Below are positions 26,426 through 36,310 of a stretch of DNA of 64,000 nt, one piece after another. Position numbers and translations under genes: made by a program. This DNA comes from Flavobacterium cauense R2A-7. Lineage in GTDB: Bacteria > Bacteroidota > Bacteroidia > Flavobacteriales > Flavobacteriaceae. How positions within the stretch are numbered: position 1 is the stretch's first letter; each line of letters starts with the position of its first letter. The stretch covers positions 1 to 64,000 of the forward strand of contig NZ_AVBI01000024.1 in NCBI RefSeq assembly GCF_000498475.1, given 5' to 3'. The notes under the pieces are model-generated. The model was given only the letters and a program-made list of their open reading frames with translations. It was not told the origin of the DNA and made no database searches.

Positions 26426-26881
26426 TTATTTTATTTTTACAGATTCGGGAACTAAAATGGTGTAATCGCCGCCATTTCGGATAACATCACGAACGATGCT
26501 GGAACTGATGTGCGAAGTATCGATAGCCGTTAAAAGAAAAACCGTTTCTATGTCTGACAACTGACGGTTGGTATGGGCAATGGCTTTTTCAAACTCGAAG
26601 TCGGCCGGATTTCTTAGTCCGCGGAGAATGAACTGCGCGTCAAGTTTATGGCAAAGATCGATGGTTAATCCTTCATAACTTACTACAGAGACTTTTGGTT
26701 CGTTTTTAAAGGAATCTTCGATGAATTTTTTACGGTCTTCCAAGGAAAACATGTATTTTTTTTCAGCGTTGATACCAATGGCGATTACAATTTCGTCAAA
26801 CAAAGGTAAGGCTCTTTTGATGATGTCGTAATGACCTAAGGTAATTGGGTCGAAGGAACCTGGGAATATAGCTTTTCTCAT
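26426..26881 (-). CDS. coaD: Phosphopantetheine adenylyltransferase
   Basis: Catalyses the penultimate step of CoA synthesis, 4'-phosphopantetheine plus ATP to dephospho-CoA. It has 151 residues. The nucleotidyltransferase motif is GSFDPITLGH (8-17; TxGH form), and the C-terminal ISSSIVR motif contacts ATP. It lies 3 bases downstream of ddl; ddl-coaD pairing is frequent in Bacteroidota. Confidence 0.97.
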   Translation of the reverse strand: MRKAIFPGSFDPITLGHYDIIKRALPLFDEIVIAIGINAEKKYMFSLEDRKKFIEDSFKNEPKVSVVSYEGLTIDLCHKLDAQFILRGLRNPADFEFEKAIAHTNRQLSDIETVFLLTAIDTSHISSSIVRDVIRNGGDYTILVPESVKIK

Positions 26882-26884
26882 TTT

Positions 26885-27859
26885 TTATTGTACTAATGCC
26901 AATTCAATAGCGTTATCAAACAATTCGGTTAATGAAATTCCGGCTTCTTTGGCTTGTTGTGGTAAAATACTTTCGGTGGTTAAGCCCGGAATTGTATTCA
27001 TTTCCAGCATAAAAGGTTCTCCGTTTACGATAATGAATTCACTTCTTGAAAACCCTTTCATTTTTAAAACTTCGTAAGCTTTTTTGGAAACGGCTTCCAC
27101 TTTTAGGCGGATTTCGTCTGAAATTCTTGCCGGTGTGATTTCTTTTGATTTTCCTAAATATTTAGCTTCATAGTCGAAGAAGTCATTTTCGGATACGATT
27201 TCCGTAATTGGTAAAACGGTGGTTTCGCCTTTGTAATTGATTACGCCAACAGAAACTTCGGTGCCGTCAAGGAAACTTTCGATAATGATTTCGTTGTCTT
27301 CTTTATAAGCGTTTTCAATCGCCGGAAGCAATTCTTGTTTCGATTTTACTTTCGAAATTCCGAAACTGGAACCCGATTTGTTCGGTTTCACAAACATTGG
27401 TAAACCAACGGTTTTGATAATTTCGTCTTCGTTAATTACATCGCCTTTATCCAAATAGAAAGAAGTGGCCGTTTTGATGCCATAAGGTTTTAAAACCGAA
27501 AGCATGTCGCGTTTGTTAAAGGTTAATGCCGCCTGATAATAATCGCAGGAAGTTTGCGGAATACCCAATAGTTCGAAATACGCCTGCATTAGTCCGTCTT
27601 CGCCCGGAGTTCCGTGAATCGCGTTGAAAACCACATCGAACGTAAGTTTTACTCCTGCATAGTTCACTGAAAAATCGTGACGGTTTACCGGGAATTCGTT
27701 TTCATTGTCGTCCACCATTACCCATTTTTCTTTAAAAATATGAATTCGGTAGGCATTGTATTTTGATTTATCCAAGAAGTTGTATACTACATTTCCGCTT
27801 TTTATGGAAATTTGATATTCGCTGGAATAGCCTCCCATGATGATGGCAACATTTTTCAT
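26885..27859 (-). CDS. ddl: D-alanine--D-alanine ligase
   Basis: Joins two D-alanines with ATP for the peptidoglycan stem peptide. It is an ATP-grasp enzyme of 324 residues. Visible family features: the N-terminal GGYSSEYQISIKSG, HGTPGEDG (about 83-90), the ATP-binding loop KPNKSGSSFGI, and C-terminal MEMNTIPGLT with the Mg-binding Glu/Asn. It is first in an operon with coaD, the M14 peptidase and a small membrane protein. Confidence 0.97.
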   Translation of the reverse strand: MKNVAIIMGGYSSEYQISIKSGNVVYNFLDKSKYNAYRIHIFKEKWVMVDDNENEFPVNRHDFSVNYAGVKLTFDVVFNAIHGTPGEDGLMQAYFELLGIPQTSCDYYQAALTFNKRDMLSVLKPYGIKTATSFYLDKGDVINEDEIIKTVGLPMFVKPNKSGSSFGISKVKSKQELLPAIENAYKEDNEIIIESFLDGTEVSVGVINYKGETTVLPITEIVSENDFFDYEAKYLGKSKEITPARISDEIRLKVEAVSKKAYEVLKMKGFSRSEFIIVNGEPFMLEMNTIPGLTTESILPQQAKEAGISLTELFDNAIELALVQ

Positions 27860-27893
27860 AAATCGTACGTTATTTGATAAGTAATAGTTCTTA

Positions 27894-27901
27894 CAAAATT
27901 A
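27894..27901 (-). promoter_or_regulatory. -7 promoter box for the ddl-coaD operon
   Basis: The minus strand reads TAATTTTG (TAnnTTTG), 34 bases before the ddl ATG. Confidence 0.5.
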
Positions 27902-28025
27902 TCACTATTTGTTGAAACCCACATCAAAAAATATTTTTCTTCCGATAAAAATAAAAAAGTGGGTTCCTGATGACCTTTGGCAAACAATTACTTTTCGGAA
28001 GAAACAAAAAATCTTTAGTATTTTA

Positions 28026-28033
28026 TATCTTTG
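28026..28033 (+). promoter_or_regulatory. -7 promoter box for the PASTA-rluD operon
   Basis: TATCTTTG fits TAnnTTTG and ends 15 bases before the ATG at 28049. An alternative TTG start at 28031 would overlap the box, which supports 28049. Confidence 0.6.
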
Positions 28034-28048
28034 CCCAAAACCAAAACT

Positions 28049-28678
28049 ATGAGTTGGAAAAAATTTTTAACAAGTCCTGTATTTTTTAAAAACCTCGCAA
28101 TAGCGTTATTAATTGTAGCGGTAGCCGTATTTGGAGTGATGAAGTTTTTAAGTGTAGCTACAAATCACGGTGAGGAAATTCCGGTGCCGAACCTTTCTAA
28201 AATGTCCGTTGAAAAGGCAGAGGAGCGCTTAAATGATATTGATTTGGAATTGCATTTGTTGGATACAGTGGATTATAATCCGTCTTTTCCACCTTATTCT
28301 ATTGTAGAACAAGATCCGTTGCCTGCTGTAACCGTGAAAGACGGACGTAAAGTGTATGTGAAAATTAATGCCGGAGGATTTACCAAAGTTGCTTTACCCG
28401 AATTAGTACAGAAAACCTACCGACAAGCATTATCTACCTTGCGTGCCTTAGGATTGGAAGAAGGCGATGTGAAATATGTGGAATACATGGCAAAGGATGT
28501 GGTTTTGGAAGTGAAACAAAACGGTAAAACTTTAAAAGCCGGAGATAAAATTTTAAAATCGTCTAAAATTGATTTTGTTTTAGGTGACGGTAAAACCGGA
28601 TTCCAGGATCAGGAGATGGATAGTATTAATGCAAGTGAAAAATTAGCGCCGGTTCCGGCAGAAGAAAATGCTCAATAA
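28049..28678 (+). CDS. PASTA-domain membrane protein
   Basis: A 209-residue protein anchored by one N-terminal helix (about 17-35) with its bulk in the periplasm. Two PASTA domains follow (about 43-115 and 116-185, with repeating patterns such as PNLSKMSVEKAEERL and PELVQKTYRQALSTL), and then an acidic low-complexity tail. PASTA domains bind muropeptides or cell-wall fragments in other bacteria; here there is no attached kinase or transpeptidase. It is divergent from ddl, which suggests a peptidoglycan link, and overlaps the pseudouridine synthase gene by 11 bases. Confidence 0.85.
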   Translation: MSWKKFLTSPVFFKNLAIALLIVAVAVFGVMKFLSVATNHGEEIPVPNLSKMSVEKAEERLNDIDLELHLLDTVDYNPSFPPYSIVEQDPLPAVTVKDGRKVYVKINAGGFTKVALPELVQKTYRQALSTLRALGLEEGDVKYVEYMAKDVVLEVKQNGKTLKAGDKILKSSKIDFVLGDGKTGFQDQEMDSINASEKLAPVPAEENAQ

Positions 28679-29714
28679 TCAGAATACAGATCAGGAAGAA
28701 TTAGAAGACGAGTTGTATGAACATCATCGTTTTGAAGCAGGTAATGGGCAATCGCCTTTGCGTGTAGACAAGTTTTTAATGAATTTAGTGGAAAATGCCA
28801 CACGAAATAAAATCCAACAAGCGGCAGCGAATGGGAATATTTTTGTGAACAACATTCCGGTAAAATCCAATTATAAAGTAAAAGCGAATGATGTGGTGCG
28901 CGTATTGTTAGAGCATCCACCCTTTGAAAATATTATAATTCCGGAAAATATTCCGTTGGATATCGTTTACGAAGACGATCAATTATTGGTAATCAACAAA
29001 CCGGCTGGTTTGGTGGTTCATCCCGGTCACGGAAACTACACCGGAACTTTGGTAAATGCTTTAGCCTATCATTTTGAGAACCTTCCGATGAACAGCAGCG
29101 AACGTCCCGGACTAGTACATCGAATTGATAAAGACACTTCCGGATTGTTAGTGGTTGCCAAAACCGATCATGCGATGGCGTATCTGGCAAAACAGTTTGA
29201 AGAGAAAACTTCTGAAAGAGAATATGTTGCCCTGGTTTGGGGAAATGTCGTGGAAGAGGAGGGAACCGTAACCGGATACATCGGACGGCATATGAAAGAC
29301 CGCATGCAAATGGCGTGTTATGACAATGAAGAATACGGAAAATGGGCGGTGACCCATTATAAGGTTATAGAACGGTTTGGCTATGTAACATTGGTTTCCT
29401 GTAAATTGGAAACCGGTCGTACCCACCAAATCCGTGTGCACATGAAACACATTGGGCATACCTTGTTTAATGACGAACGTTACGGCGGTCATCTGATTTT
29501 AAAAGGAACAACGTTTACCAAATACAAACAGTTTATCGACAATTGTTTTAAAACGTTGCCAAGACAAGCCTTGCACGCCAAAACTCTTGGTTTCGAACAT
29601 CCAATTACAAAGGAATTCATGCGTTTCGATACCGAAATTCCTCAGGACATGAAAGAATGTATTGAAAAATGGCGTGTGTATTCGAAATCACATACGGTAG
29701 AAGAAGAAAATTAA
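28668..29714 (+). CDS. rluD: RluA-family pseudouridine synthase (RluD-like)
   Basis: Converts uridines to pseudouridine in 23S rRNA if the RluD assignment is right. It has 348 residues: an S4 RNA-binding domain (about 30-85, LRVDKFL...GNIFVNN), then the catalytic domain with HRIDKDTSG (151-159, catalytic Asp154), VHPGHGNYTGTLVNAL and TGRTHQIRVH. Length and S4 domain fit RluD; target uridines cannot be proved. The ATG lies inside the end of the PASTA gene, so translation is probably coupled. Confidence 0.92.
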   Translation: MLNNQNTDQEELEDELYEHHRFEAGNGQSPLRVDKFLMNLVENATRNKIQQAAANGNIFVNNIPVKSNYKVKANDVVRVLLEHPPFENIIIPENIPLDIVYEDDQLLVINKPAGLVVHPGHGNYTGTLVNALAYHFENLPMNSSERPGLVHRIDKDTSGLLVVAKTDHAMAYLAKQFEEKTSEREYVALVWGNVVEEEGTVTGYIGRHMKDRMQMACYDNEEYGKWAVTHYKVIERFGYVTLVSCKLETGRTHQIRVHMKHIGHTLFNDERYGGHLILKGTTFTKYKQFIDNCFKTLPRQALHAKTLGFEHPITKEFMRFDTEIPQDMKECIEKWRVYSKSHTVEEEN

Positions 29715-29718
29715 AAAA

Positions 29719-29747
29719 CGAATCCCTCATTTGAGGGATTTTTTTAT
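29719..29747. terminator. Terminator after rluD, also facing the 98-aa gene
   Basis: The stem AATCCCTCA/TGAGGGATT is followed by T6 on the plus strand, with a T-rich tract on the minus side. Confidence 0.82.
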
Positions 29748-29756
29748 TTGTATATG

Positions 29757-30053
29757 TTAAGCAATCTGTTTCAGAATTTCCCGTTCGGAGTGACTTACGT
29801 AAGCTTTGAATTTTTCATACCATTCTTTCCAGGCGGCGGCATTCATTTCTTTGGCTAAATCGGTTTCAAAATCGGCAAGAGTTTTATAAGGCGATTCGAA
29901 TATCAGTCGGTAACCGGCACCGGTAAAATCGGTTAGGATTCTGCCTCCTGCAGGTTGTGTCATTAAACCGAGCCCGGCGGCTTCATCACATAGCGCTTTG
30001 GCTTCTTTGTATCGGCCAAATTGCAGATAAAATATTTCACGAACGATATACAT
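29757..30053 (-). CDS. Small conserved protein, probable dimeric alpha/beta-barrel (NIPSNAP-like)
   Basis: A 98-residue cytoplasmic protein. The pattern of an N-terminal strand (MYIVREIFYLQFGRY), a helix (EAKALCDEAAGL), central strands (GRILTDFTGAGYRLIFE) and a helix with Trp residues (AAWKEWYEKFKAYV) resembles the NIPSNAP/ferredoxin-like dimeric barrel proteins. No catalytic residues can be named and the fold call is tentative. It is a single-gene unit with its own -7 box. Confidence 0.6.
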   Translation of the reverse strand: MYIVREIFYLQFGRYKEAKALCDEAAGLGLMTQPAGGRILTDFTGAGYRLIFESPYKTLADFETDLAKEMNAAAWKEWYEKFKAYVSHSEREILKQIA

Positions 30054-30088
30054 GATTTCTGATGTTTAAATTAAACAAAAATGACTAA

Positions 30089-30096
30089 CAAAGTTA
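30089..30096 (-). promoter_or_regulatory. -7 promoter box for the 98-aa barrel protein gene
   Basis: The minus strand reads TAACTTTG (TAnnTTTG), 35 bases before the start codon. Confidence 0.5.
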
Positions 30097-30215
30097 AGAA
30101 TTTATAAAATATAAGATATTGTAAATCAATTATTTAAAATTAATTTAGATGTTTTGGTTGAATTAGTAAATGAAACATTCTCGATGATACTATCTGAATT
30201 CTGAATTCAAATTTC

Positions 30216-30223
30216 TATTTTTG
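30216..30223 (+). promoter_or_regulatory. -7 promoter box for pyrD
   Basis: TATTTTTG fits TAnnTTTG and ends 20 bases before the pyrD ATG. Confidence 0.55.
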
Positions 30224-30243
30224 CACTACAACACAACACAACC

Positions 30244-31263
30244 ATGTACAAACAAATTATTCGTCCGATACTTTTTTGTTTTGACCCTGAGGCGGTTCAT
30301 CATTTTACCTTTTCGTTGGTCCGATTTGTAAACAAAATCCCCGGAATTTCTTCGTTAATCAAATCTCTTTATACCGTAAACGATAAGCGTTTGGAACGTG
30401 AGGTTTTCGGATTGAAATTTAAAAATCCGGTAGGATTGGCAGCCGGATTCGATAAAGATGCCAAATTGTACAAAGAGCTTTCCAATTTCGGATTCGGATT
30501 TATTGAAATCGGTACCCTTACCCCAAAAGCACAAGAAGGCAACCCTAAAAAACGATTGTTCCGTTTAAGAGAAGATTCGGCGATTGTAAACCGAATGGGT
30601 TTCAACAACGGCGGTGTCGATGAAGCAGTAAAACGACTGAATGTAAATAATGGTGTGCTTATCGGCGGAAACATCGGAAAAAATAAAGTTACTCCAAACG
30701 AAGAAGCAGTAAAGGATTATGAAATCTGTTTCGATGCTTTATACGATTACGTCGATTATTTTGTGGTGAATGTGAGTTCGCCCAATACTCCTAATTTGAG
30801 AGCCTTGCAGGATAAGGAGCCGTTGACACAATTATTACAGGCACTTCAGAATAAAAATACAACAAAGCAAAAGCAAAAACCGATTCTTCTGAAAATCGCT
30901 CCCGATTTAACCGATGAGCAATTGCTGGACATTATTGATATCGTGAAAGAAACGAAAATTGCGGGTGTAATTGCAACGAATACGACAATTTCCCGCGATG
31001 GATTAAAATCGGTGAACAAAATTGAAATGGGCGGGCTTTCCGGTAAACCTTTAACCAGACGTTCTACTGAGGTGATTCGTTTTCTTTCCGAAAAAAGCAA
31101 TAAAGCCTTTCCTATTATTGGTGTGGGCGGCATTCACACAGCCGAAGATGCTATCGAAAAACTGGAAGCCGGAGCGAGCTTGGTGCAATTGTATACCGGA
31201 TTTATCTATGAAGGACCGGCACTGATAAAAGCCATCAACAAAAAGATTTTAGAAAAAGCATAA
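30244..31263 (+). CDS. pyrD: Quinone-dependent dihydroorotate dehydrogenase (class 2)
   Basis: Oxidises dihydroorotate to orotate, passing electrons to membrane quinone. It has 339 residues. The N-terminal helical extension (about 1-45) marks the membrane-associated class 2 enzyme. The FMN barrel shows [13 protein letters not shown], the catalytic serine region [11 protein letters not shown] (Ser178/Ser179), and the phosphate-binding GVGGI and LYTGFIYEG near the end. The product feeds pyrE at 21418. Confidence 0.97.
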   Translation: MYKQIIRPILFCFDPEAVHHFTFSLVRFVNKIPGISSLIKSLYTVNDKRLEREVFGLKFKNPVGLAAGFDKDAKLYKELSNFGFGFIEIGTLTPKAQEGNPKKRLFRLREDSAIVNRMGFNNGGVDEAVKRLNVNNGVLIGGNIGKNKVTPNEEAVKDYEICFDALYDYVDYFVVNVSSPNTPNLRALQDKEPLTQLLQALQNKNTTKQKQKPILLKIAPDLTDEQLLDIIDIVKETKIAGVIATNTTISRDGLKSVNKIEMGGLSGKPLTRRSTEVIRFLSEKSNKAFPIIGVGGIHTAEDAIEKLEAGASLVQLYTGFIYEGPALIKAINKKILEKA

Positions 31264-31301
31264 AACATAGTATCTTAGCCACTCAGAACCACAAACCTTC
31301 A

Positions 31302-32165
31302 ATGGAAAAAGTCAAAATTATCGAATGTCCGCGCGATGCCATGCAAGGCATTAAAGAGTTTATTCCATCAGATAAAAAAGTACAGTACATCCAATCGTTA
31401 TTGCGTGTTGGCTTTGATACCATTGATTTTGGGAGTTTTGTTTCCGCGAAAGCGATACCGCAAATGCAAGATACGGCTGAAGTTTTGGCAAAATTGGATT
31501 TGTCGCAAACCCAAAGTAAGTTATTGGCCATTATTGCCAATACCCAAGGTGCTGAAAATGCCTCAATTCATCCGGAAATTCAGTATTTGGGTTTTCCTTT
31601 TTCGATTTCTGAGAATTTCCAGATGCGAAACACCCACAAAACCATTGCCGAATCATTGGTAACGTTGCAGGAAATCTTAAACATTGCTGATAAGACCAAT
31701 AAAGAAGTGGTGACTTATATTTCCATGGGCTTCGGAAATCCGTATGGCGATCCGTGGAATGTGGATATAGTAGGCGAGTGGACCGAAAAACTGGCCAATA
31801 TGGGCGTTAAAATTCTGTCACTTTCTGATACTGTTGGCAGTTCTACACCTGAAGTTATCGATTATTTGTTTTCCAATTTGATTCCGAAATACCCAAATGT
31901 CGAGTTTGGTGCACATTTGCATACCACGCCGGAAAAATGGTTTGAAAAAGTAGATGCAGCTTACAAAGCAGGCTGTCGTCGTTTTGACGGGGCGATTCAG
32001 GGCTTTGGTGGCTGCCCGATGGCCAAAGACGATTTAACCGGAAACATGCCAACCGAAAAAATGTTGTCTTATTTCACGACCGTAAAAGCCGATTCCAATT
32101 TGAGTCCGATGAGTTTTGAAAGTGCCTATAACGAAGCCTTGAAAATCTTTACCGTATATCATTAA
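31302..32165 (+). CDS. Hydroxymethylglutaryl-CoA lyase
   Basis: Cleaves HMG-CoA to acetyl-CoA and acetoacetate, the last step of leucine degradation. It is a 287-residue TIM barrel of the DRE-TIM family. Visible marks are the N-terminal ECPRDAMQG (CPRD in place of the usual GPRDG/CPRDG), AHLHTTP with metal-binding histidines, and GFGGCPMAKDDLTGN with the active-site Cys238. It lies 38 bases after pyrD with only a weak promoter-like TATCTTAG between, so it may share the pyrD transcript. Confidence 0.9.
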   Translation: MEKVKIIECPRDAMQGIKEFIPSDKKVQYIQSLLRVGFDTIDFGSFVSAKAIPQMQDTAEVLAKLDLSQTQSKLLAIIANTQGAENASIHPEIQYLGFPFSISENFQMRNTHKTIAESLVTLQEILNIADKTNKEVVTYISMGFGNPYGDPWNVDIVGEWTEKLANMGVKILSLSDTVGSSTPEVIDYLFSNLIPKYPNVEFGAHLHTTPEKWFEKVDAAYKAGCRRFDGAIQGFGGCPMAKDDLTGNMPTEKMLSYFTTVKADSNLSPMSFESAYNEALKIFTVYH

Positions 32166-32221
32166 TCCCAGTTTAACATCTCTTTGTGTTTTAGGCCTTT
32201 GTCAGTCTAAATAAAAATGCT

Positions 32222-32229
32222 TACATTTG
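32222..32229 (+). promoter_or_regulatory. -7 promoter box for guaB
   Basis: TACATTTG fits TAnnTTTG and ends 26 bases before the ATG at 32256. An upstream in-frame start at 32217 would precede the box and is unlikely. Confidence 0.6.
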
Positions 32230-32255
32230 CATGCAATTCAACTACAAATTGCAAC

Positions 32256-33728
32256 ATGAAAGCACACACAGCTAAAATTATCGGAGAAGGTCTAACCTAC
32301 GATGATGTTCTCTTAGTTCCCAATTATTCTGAAATACTTCCTCGTGAAGTCAGCATTAAAACGAAATTTTCAAAAAACATTACTTTAAACGTTCCAATTG
32401 TCTCAGCTGCAATGGATACCGTTACCGAAAGTTCTATGGCAATTGCTATGGCTCAGGAAGGTGGAATTGGTGTTTTGCATAAAAATATGACCATTGAGCA
32501 ACAAGCTGCCAAAGTGCGCAAAGTAAAACGTGCCGAAAGCGGAATGATTCTTGATCCGGTTACCTTACCTTTAACAGCAACGGTTGGTGATGCCAAACAA
32601 GCGATGCGTGAATTCGGTATCGGAGGAATTCCGGTAGTAGACGACAATCAAATCTTAAAAGGTATTGTCACCAATCGCGATTTACGTTTTGAAAAAAACA
32701 ACACGCGCGATATTACCGAAGTAATGACTTCAGAAAAATTGGTAACTGCTCCGGAAGGAACAACTTTAGCGACTGCCGAAGAAATTCTTCAGGAAAATAA
32801 AATCGAAAAATTACCGGTGGTGAATGCTGATAACAAGTTAATCGGATTAATCACTTTCAGAGATATTACAAAACTTACCCAAAAGCCTAATGCCAATAAG
32901 GATAAATTCGGACGTTTGCGTGTAGCTGCTGCTTTAGGTGTTACAGCCGATGCAGTAGAAAGAGCAACCGCTTTGGTTAATGCCGGGGTTGATGCTGTTA
33001 TTATCGATACGGCGCACGGTCATACTAAAGGTGTGGTAGATGTTTTGAAACAGGTAAAAGCAAAATTCCCAGATTTAGACGTAGTGGTTGGTAACATCGC
33101 TACTCCGGAAGCTGCTTTATATTTAGCAGAAAATGGTGCTGATGCGGTGAAAGTAGGAATCGGACCAGGTTCTATCTGTACGACTCGTGTAGTGGCTGGT
33201 GTTGGTTTTCCTCAGTTTTCAGCGGTATTGGAAGTAGCTGCTGCTTTAAAAGGCACAGGTGTTCCGGTAATTGCCGATGGAGGAATTCGTTACACAGGTG
33301 ATATTCCGAAAGCAATTGCTGCCGGTGCGGATTGTGTGATGTTGGGTTCCTTATTAGCAGGAACGATGGAATCTCCGGGAGAAACCATCATTTTCGAAGG
33401 AAGAAAGTTCAAATCTTACCGCGGAATGGGCTCTGTGGAAGCCATGAAAGAAGGTTCAAAAGACCGTTATTTCCAAGATGTGGAAGACGATGTGAAGAAA
33501 CTGGTTCCGGAAGGAATTGTTGGTCGTGTACCGTACAAAGGGGAATTAAACGAAAGCATGCTGCAATTCATTGGCGGACTTCGTGCCGGAATGGGTTACT
33601 GTGGTGCCAAAGACATTCAAACACTTCAGGAAACGGGTCGTTTCGTTAGAATCACTGCCAGTGGAATCGGAGAAAGTCATCCGCACAATGTGACGATTAC
33701 TAAAGAAGCTCCAAATTATTCAAGATAG
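32256..33728 (+). CDS. guaB: Inosine-5'-monophosphate dehydrogenase
   Basis: Oxidises IMP to XMP with NAD, committing purine flux to GMP. It has 490 residues, the standard length with two CBS domains (about 95-205, for example [20 protein letters not shown]) inserted in the barrel. The catalytic loop GPGSICTTR places Cys308, with GGIRYTGDI and the flap Arg/Tyr region RGMGSVEAM following. [20 protein letters not shown] is a typical N-terminus, which fixes the start. Confidence 0.98.
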   Translation: MKAHTAKIIGEGLTYDDVLLVPNYSEILPREVSIKTKFSKNITLNVPIVSAAMDTVTESSMAIAMAQEGGIGVLHKNMTIEQQAAKVRKVKRAESGMILDPVTLPLTATVGDAKQAMREFGIGGIPVVDDNQILKGIVTNRDLRFEKNNTRDITEVMTSEKLVTAPEGTTLATAEEILQENKIEKLPVVNADNKLIGLITFRDITKLTQKPNANKDKFGRLRVAAALGVTADAVERATALVNAGVDAVIIDTAHGHTKGVVDVLKQVKAKFPDLDVVVGNIATPEAALYLAENGADAVKVGIGPGSICTTRVVAGVGFPQFSAVLEVAAALKGTGVPVIADGGIRYTGDIPKAIAAGADCVMLGSLLAGTMESPGETIIFEGRKFKSYRGMGSVEAMKEGSKDRYFQDVEDDVKKLVPEGIVGRVPYKGELNESMLQFIGGLRAGMGYCGAKDIQTLQETGRFVRITASGIGESHPHNVTITKEAPNYSR

Positions 33729-33743
33729 TTTAGTGTTCAGATA

Positions 33744-33786
33744 ACAAAAAAGGGATGAGTTTTAAACTTATCCCTTTTTTGTTTTT
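33744..33786. terminator. Bidirectional terminator between guaB and the antiporter gene
   Basis: The stem AAAAAGGGATGAGTTT/AAACTTATCCCTTTTT is flanked by A and T tracts between converging genes. Confidence 0.85.
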
Positions 33787-33797
33787 AATTTGTTGTA

Positions 33798-36038
33798 TTA
33801 ACTTCTGCTTAAACTGGTTAATAGTTTTTTATCACCAACAACCCAAAGAATATCGCCTTGTTCCAGTATCAGATGCGAATCGGGATTAAGCATGCGTCGG
33901 CCTTCTCGTTCGATACCTACCACCAAACCGTTAGTTTTTTCCCGAATTTGAGATTCCCGGATACTTTTTCCGATAAACGATTCGTTTTTCAGTTCCAAAT
34001 GTTGTAAAACGATATCGGATTCGGTTACATTTTCTTCCGGTTCAATTTCGTTCTGATCGAGGTATTTTTTGAATTTCTTTACTTGAAAGTCGGTTCCGAT
34101 AACACAGATCTCATCACCCGGAAACAAACGTTCGTTTCTGCTGGGTACATTTATCATGATTTCACCTCGTTTGATAAAAGCGATATTAATCCCGATTTTC
34201 TCCCGCATACGGAGTTCTTCCAGTGTTTTTCCAATCAAATTGGATTCCGCAACAATATCAAATGTTGCCATGTGTCCGTCCCAAGGCGTCAGGTCTTTTC
34301 GTGTTTTTTGTTCTTTCGCAATTTCCCGATCGTTGAGGTTACTCAAGAAGTGACGTTCAATACGATGGTATCGGGCGTGCAATTGTTTCGGAAACAGGAA
34401 ATAGGCTGTCAGCGCGATGATTAAAGCGATGAAAGCAATTCCGGGCGAAAAGAAATTGTTCAGGATGAATCCGATGAAAAACAATCCGAGTGCCATTCGG
34501 AAGAAAATCAGCAGTACGATCGGACCGCGGTGTTTTCGGTTTTCGAATAATTCACTGACTTCGTTTACAGCAATTCGTCGTAACGAAAGCGCCCAAAGGA
34601 AAGGCGAAAGCAGTACCAAGGTTATTAAGGCGGCAATACCGTGACCAAATTTGGATCCTTCCACCAACGGTAAAATATATTTGGATGACAGTAATACAAT
34701 GGCCATGATGATGATGGAGTGAATTACAATCTGAAAAAGATACGCTCTTAAAGCCACCTGCCAGGTGCTGACCGTTTTAATAGCTTCAGTATTGGCACTG
34801 TAATTGGCAATGGCCCGTACCCATTTTCGGGGTAATTTTTTTTCGAGAAAAACAGCAGTAGGTGCGCCCAATTTTACCATATAAGGTGTTGTAAATGCAG
34901 TAATGGCCGAAACAGCCACGATGGTTGGGTATAAGAAATCGCTGGTTACGTTTAAAGACATGCCTAACGTAGCAATGATAAAGGAAAATTCGCCAATCTG
35001 AGACAAACTCATCCCGGCCTGAACCGATTGTTTTAAAGGTTGCCCGGAAAGTAGTGATCCAACCGAAGCACTGATGGATTGTCCAAAAATAACGACTAAG
35101 GTTAGGATTGCAACCGGAATGGCATGTTCGATTAAGGCATCCGGATTAATCAGCATCCCTACGGATACAAAGAAAACGGCACCGAATAAGTCTTTTACAG
35201 GTTTTACGAGATGTTCAATATGTTCGGCCTGTGTCGTTTCTGCAATGATGGAACCCATGATGAAAGCCCCTAATGCCGGTGAAAATCCAACATTAGCCGC
35301 TAAAATTACCATAACCAAACATAAAGCAATGGCCAGTATCAGGAGCATTTCGTCGGTAAGAAGATCTTTGGCTTTTTTTAATAGGGTCGGGATGAAGAAA
35401 ATACCACCTATAAACCAAATCGTTAAAAAGAAAACCAATTTTAAAACCGACATTACCAATTCACTTCCCGAGAATTGCTGACTTACAGCAACGGTAGACA
35501 GTAGTACCATCATCAAAATAGCCATGATGTCCTGAACAATCAGTGCACCAATAACATTTCCGGCAAATTTTTGAGTTTTCACTCCCAGTTCGTCAAAAGC
35601 TTTTAAGATGATTGTTGTGGAAGAAACGGATATAATTACCCCTAAAAAGAGACTGTCCATTTTATGCCAACCCATTAACTGTCCCACACAAAAACCCAGA
35701 ACAACCATGGTGACAATTTGGGTTATGGCTGTTACAGAAGCCGTTCCGCCCACTTTTACTAGCTTTTTGAAACTGAATTCGAGTCCGAGACTAAACAGTA
35801 AAAAGATTACCCCGATTTCTGCCCAAACCTCGACACTATGGGTATCTTTTACCGATGGAAAAAAATCAAAATGATTTCCCGCTAAAAATCCGGCAATCAG
35901 ATAGCCTAAAACCAAAGGTTGTTTTAATTTTCGGAAAATAAGTACCGCAATTCCCGCGGTCATAAGAATTAACCCCAAATCACTGATTAAGGGTTGCAGA
36001 TGGGAGGTAGTGGCTTGTGCGGCAACAGTTAAAAGCAT
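33798..36038 (-). CDS. CPA2-type cation:proton antiporter with C-terminal RCK (TrkA-C) domains
   Basis: A 746-residue inner-membrane transporter exchanging a monovalent cation (K or Na) for protons. The first 400 residues form the Na/H-exchanger domain with 12-13 membrane helices (GYLIAGFLAG, LFSLGLEFS, AFIMGSIIAET). A second hydrophobic region (about 430-560) has four more helices, and two TrkA-C domains follow (about 595-675 and 685-746). TrkA-C domains usually sense nucleotides or ions. KefB/KefC are relatives, but the TrkA-N Rossmann domain of Kef proteins is not seen, so the Kef name is withheld. Confidence 0.9.
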   Translation of the reverse strand: MLLTVAAQATTSHLQPLISDLGLILMTAGIAVLIFRKLKQPLVLGYLIAGFLAGNHFDFFPSVKDTHSVEVWAEIGVIFLLFSLGLEFSFKKLVKVGGTASVTAITQIVTMVVLGFCVGQLMGWHKMDSLFLGVIISVSSTTIILKAFDELGVKTQKFAGNVIGALIVQDIMAILMMVLLSTVAVSQQFSGSELVMSVLKLVFFLTIWFIGGIFFIPTLLKKAKDLLTDEMLLILAIALCLVMVILAANVGFSPALGAFIMGSIIAETTQAEHIEHLVKPVKDLFGAVFFVSVGMLINPDALIEHAIPVAILTLVVIFGQSISASVGSLLSGQPLKQSVQAGMSLSQIGEFSFIIATLGMSLNVTSDFLYPTIVAVSAITAFTTPYMVKLGAPTAVFLEKKLPRKWVRAIANYSANTEAIKTVSTWQVALRAYLFQIVIHSIIIMAIVLLSSKYILPLVEGSKFGHGIAALITLVLLSPFLWALSLRRIAVNEVSELFENRKHRGPIVLLIFFRMALGLFFIGFILNNFFSPGIAFIALIIALTAYFLFPKQLHARYHRIERHFLSNLNDREIAKEQKTRKDLTPWDGHMATFDIVAESNLIGKTLEELRMREKIGINIAFIKRGEIMINVPSRNERLFPGDEICVIGTDFQVKKFKKYLDQNEIEPEENVTESDIVLQHLELKNESFIGKSIRESQIREKTNGLVVGIEREGRRMLNPDSHLILEQGDILWVVGDKKLLTSLSRS

Positions 36039-36213
36039 AGGCGTGTAAAATTTTGAATATTGAAAATGTACTATGGCGTAAAATAGAAAAAAAAGCCCGT
36101 TTTTTCAAGTTTTAACGTTGAAAAGGGTCTTTTTTAAGATGAATTTATGAAAATTGGAGTGTTTTTGTTAAAATTATTATTTCGATTAAGTGAGGTTTAA
36201 TATGTTCTGAGCG

Positions 36214-36310
36214 CCATTTATTACGTTGGTGAGCGTATTTTAATGCGTCAACAACCTCTTTTAATACATCAGCAACGCCATTTAATACGTCAGGTAACGT
36301 ATTAAAACTA
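36214..36310. repeat. Degenerate 21-bp tandem repeat
   Basis: The motif TTAATnCGTCAnnnAACG recurs at a 21-base spacing (TTAAT at 36240, 36261 and 36282, TTAA at 36302) with a weaker copy before. It fills the central part of the 337-base gap between the antiporter and purB genes. Read on the minus strand it would encode seven-residue repeats, but no credible gene uses it. Confidence 0.65.

Noticed and set aside
27902-28025. Possible hairpin AACCCAC...GTGGGTT between ddl and the PASTA gene
   Set aside because: A 7-bp stem with a loop of nearly 40 bases between divergent genes is not a terminator and has no supporting signal.
34083-35874. Plus-strand frames opposite the antiporter gene
   Set aside because: Antisense shadows; the minus-strand protein has membrane helices and TrkA-C domains along its full length.
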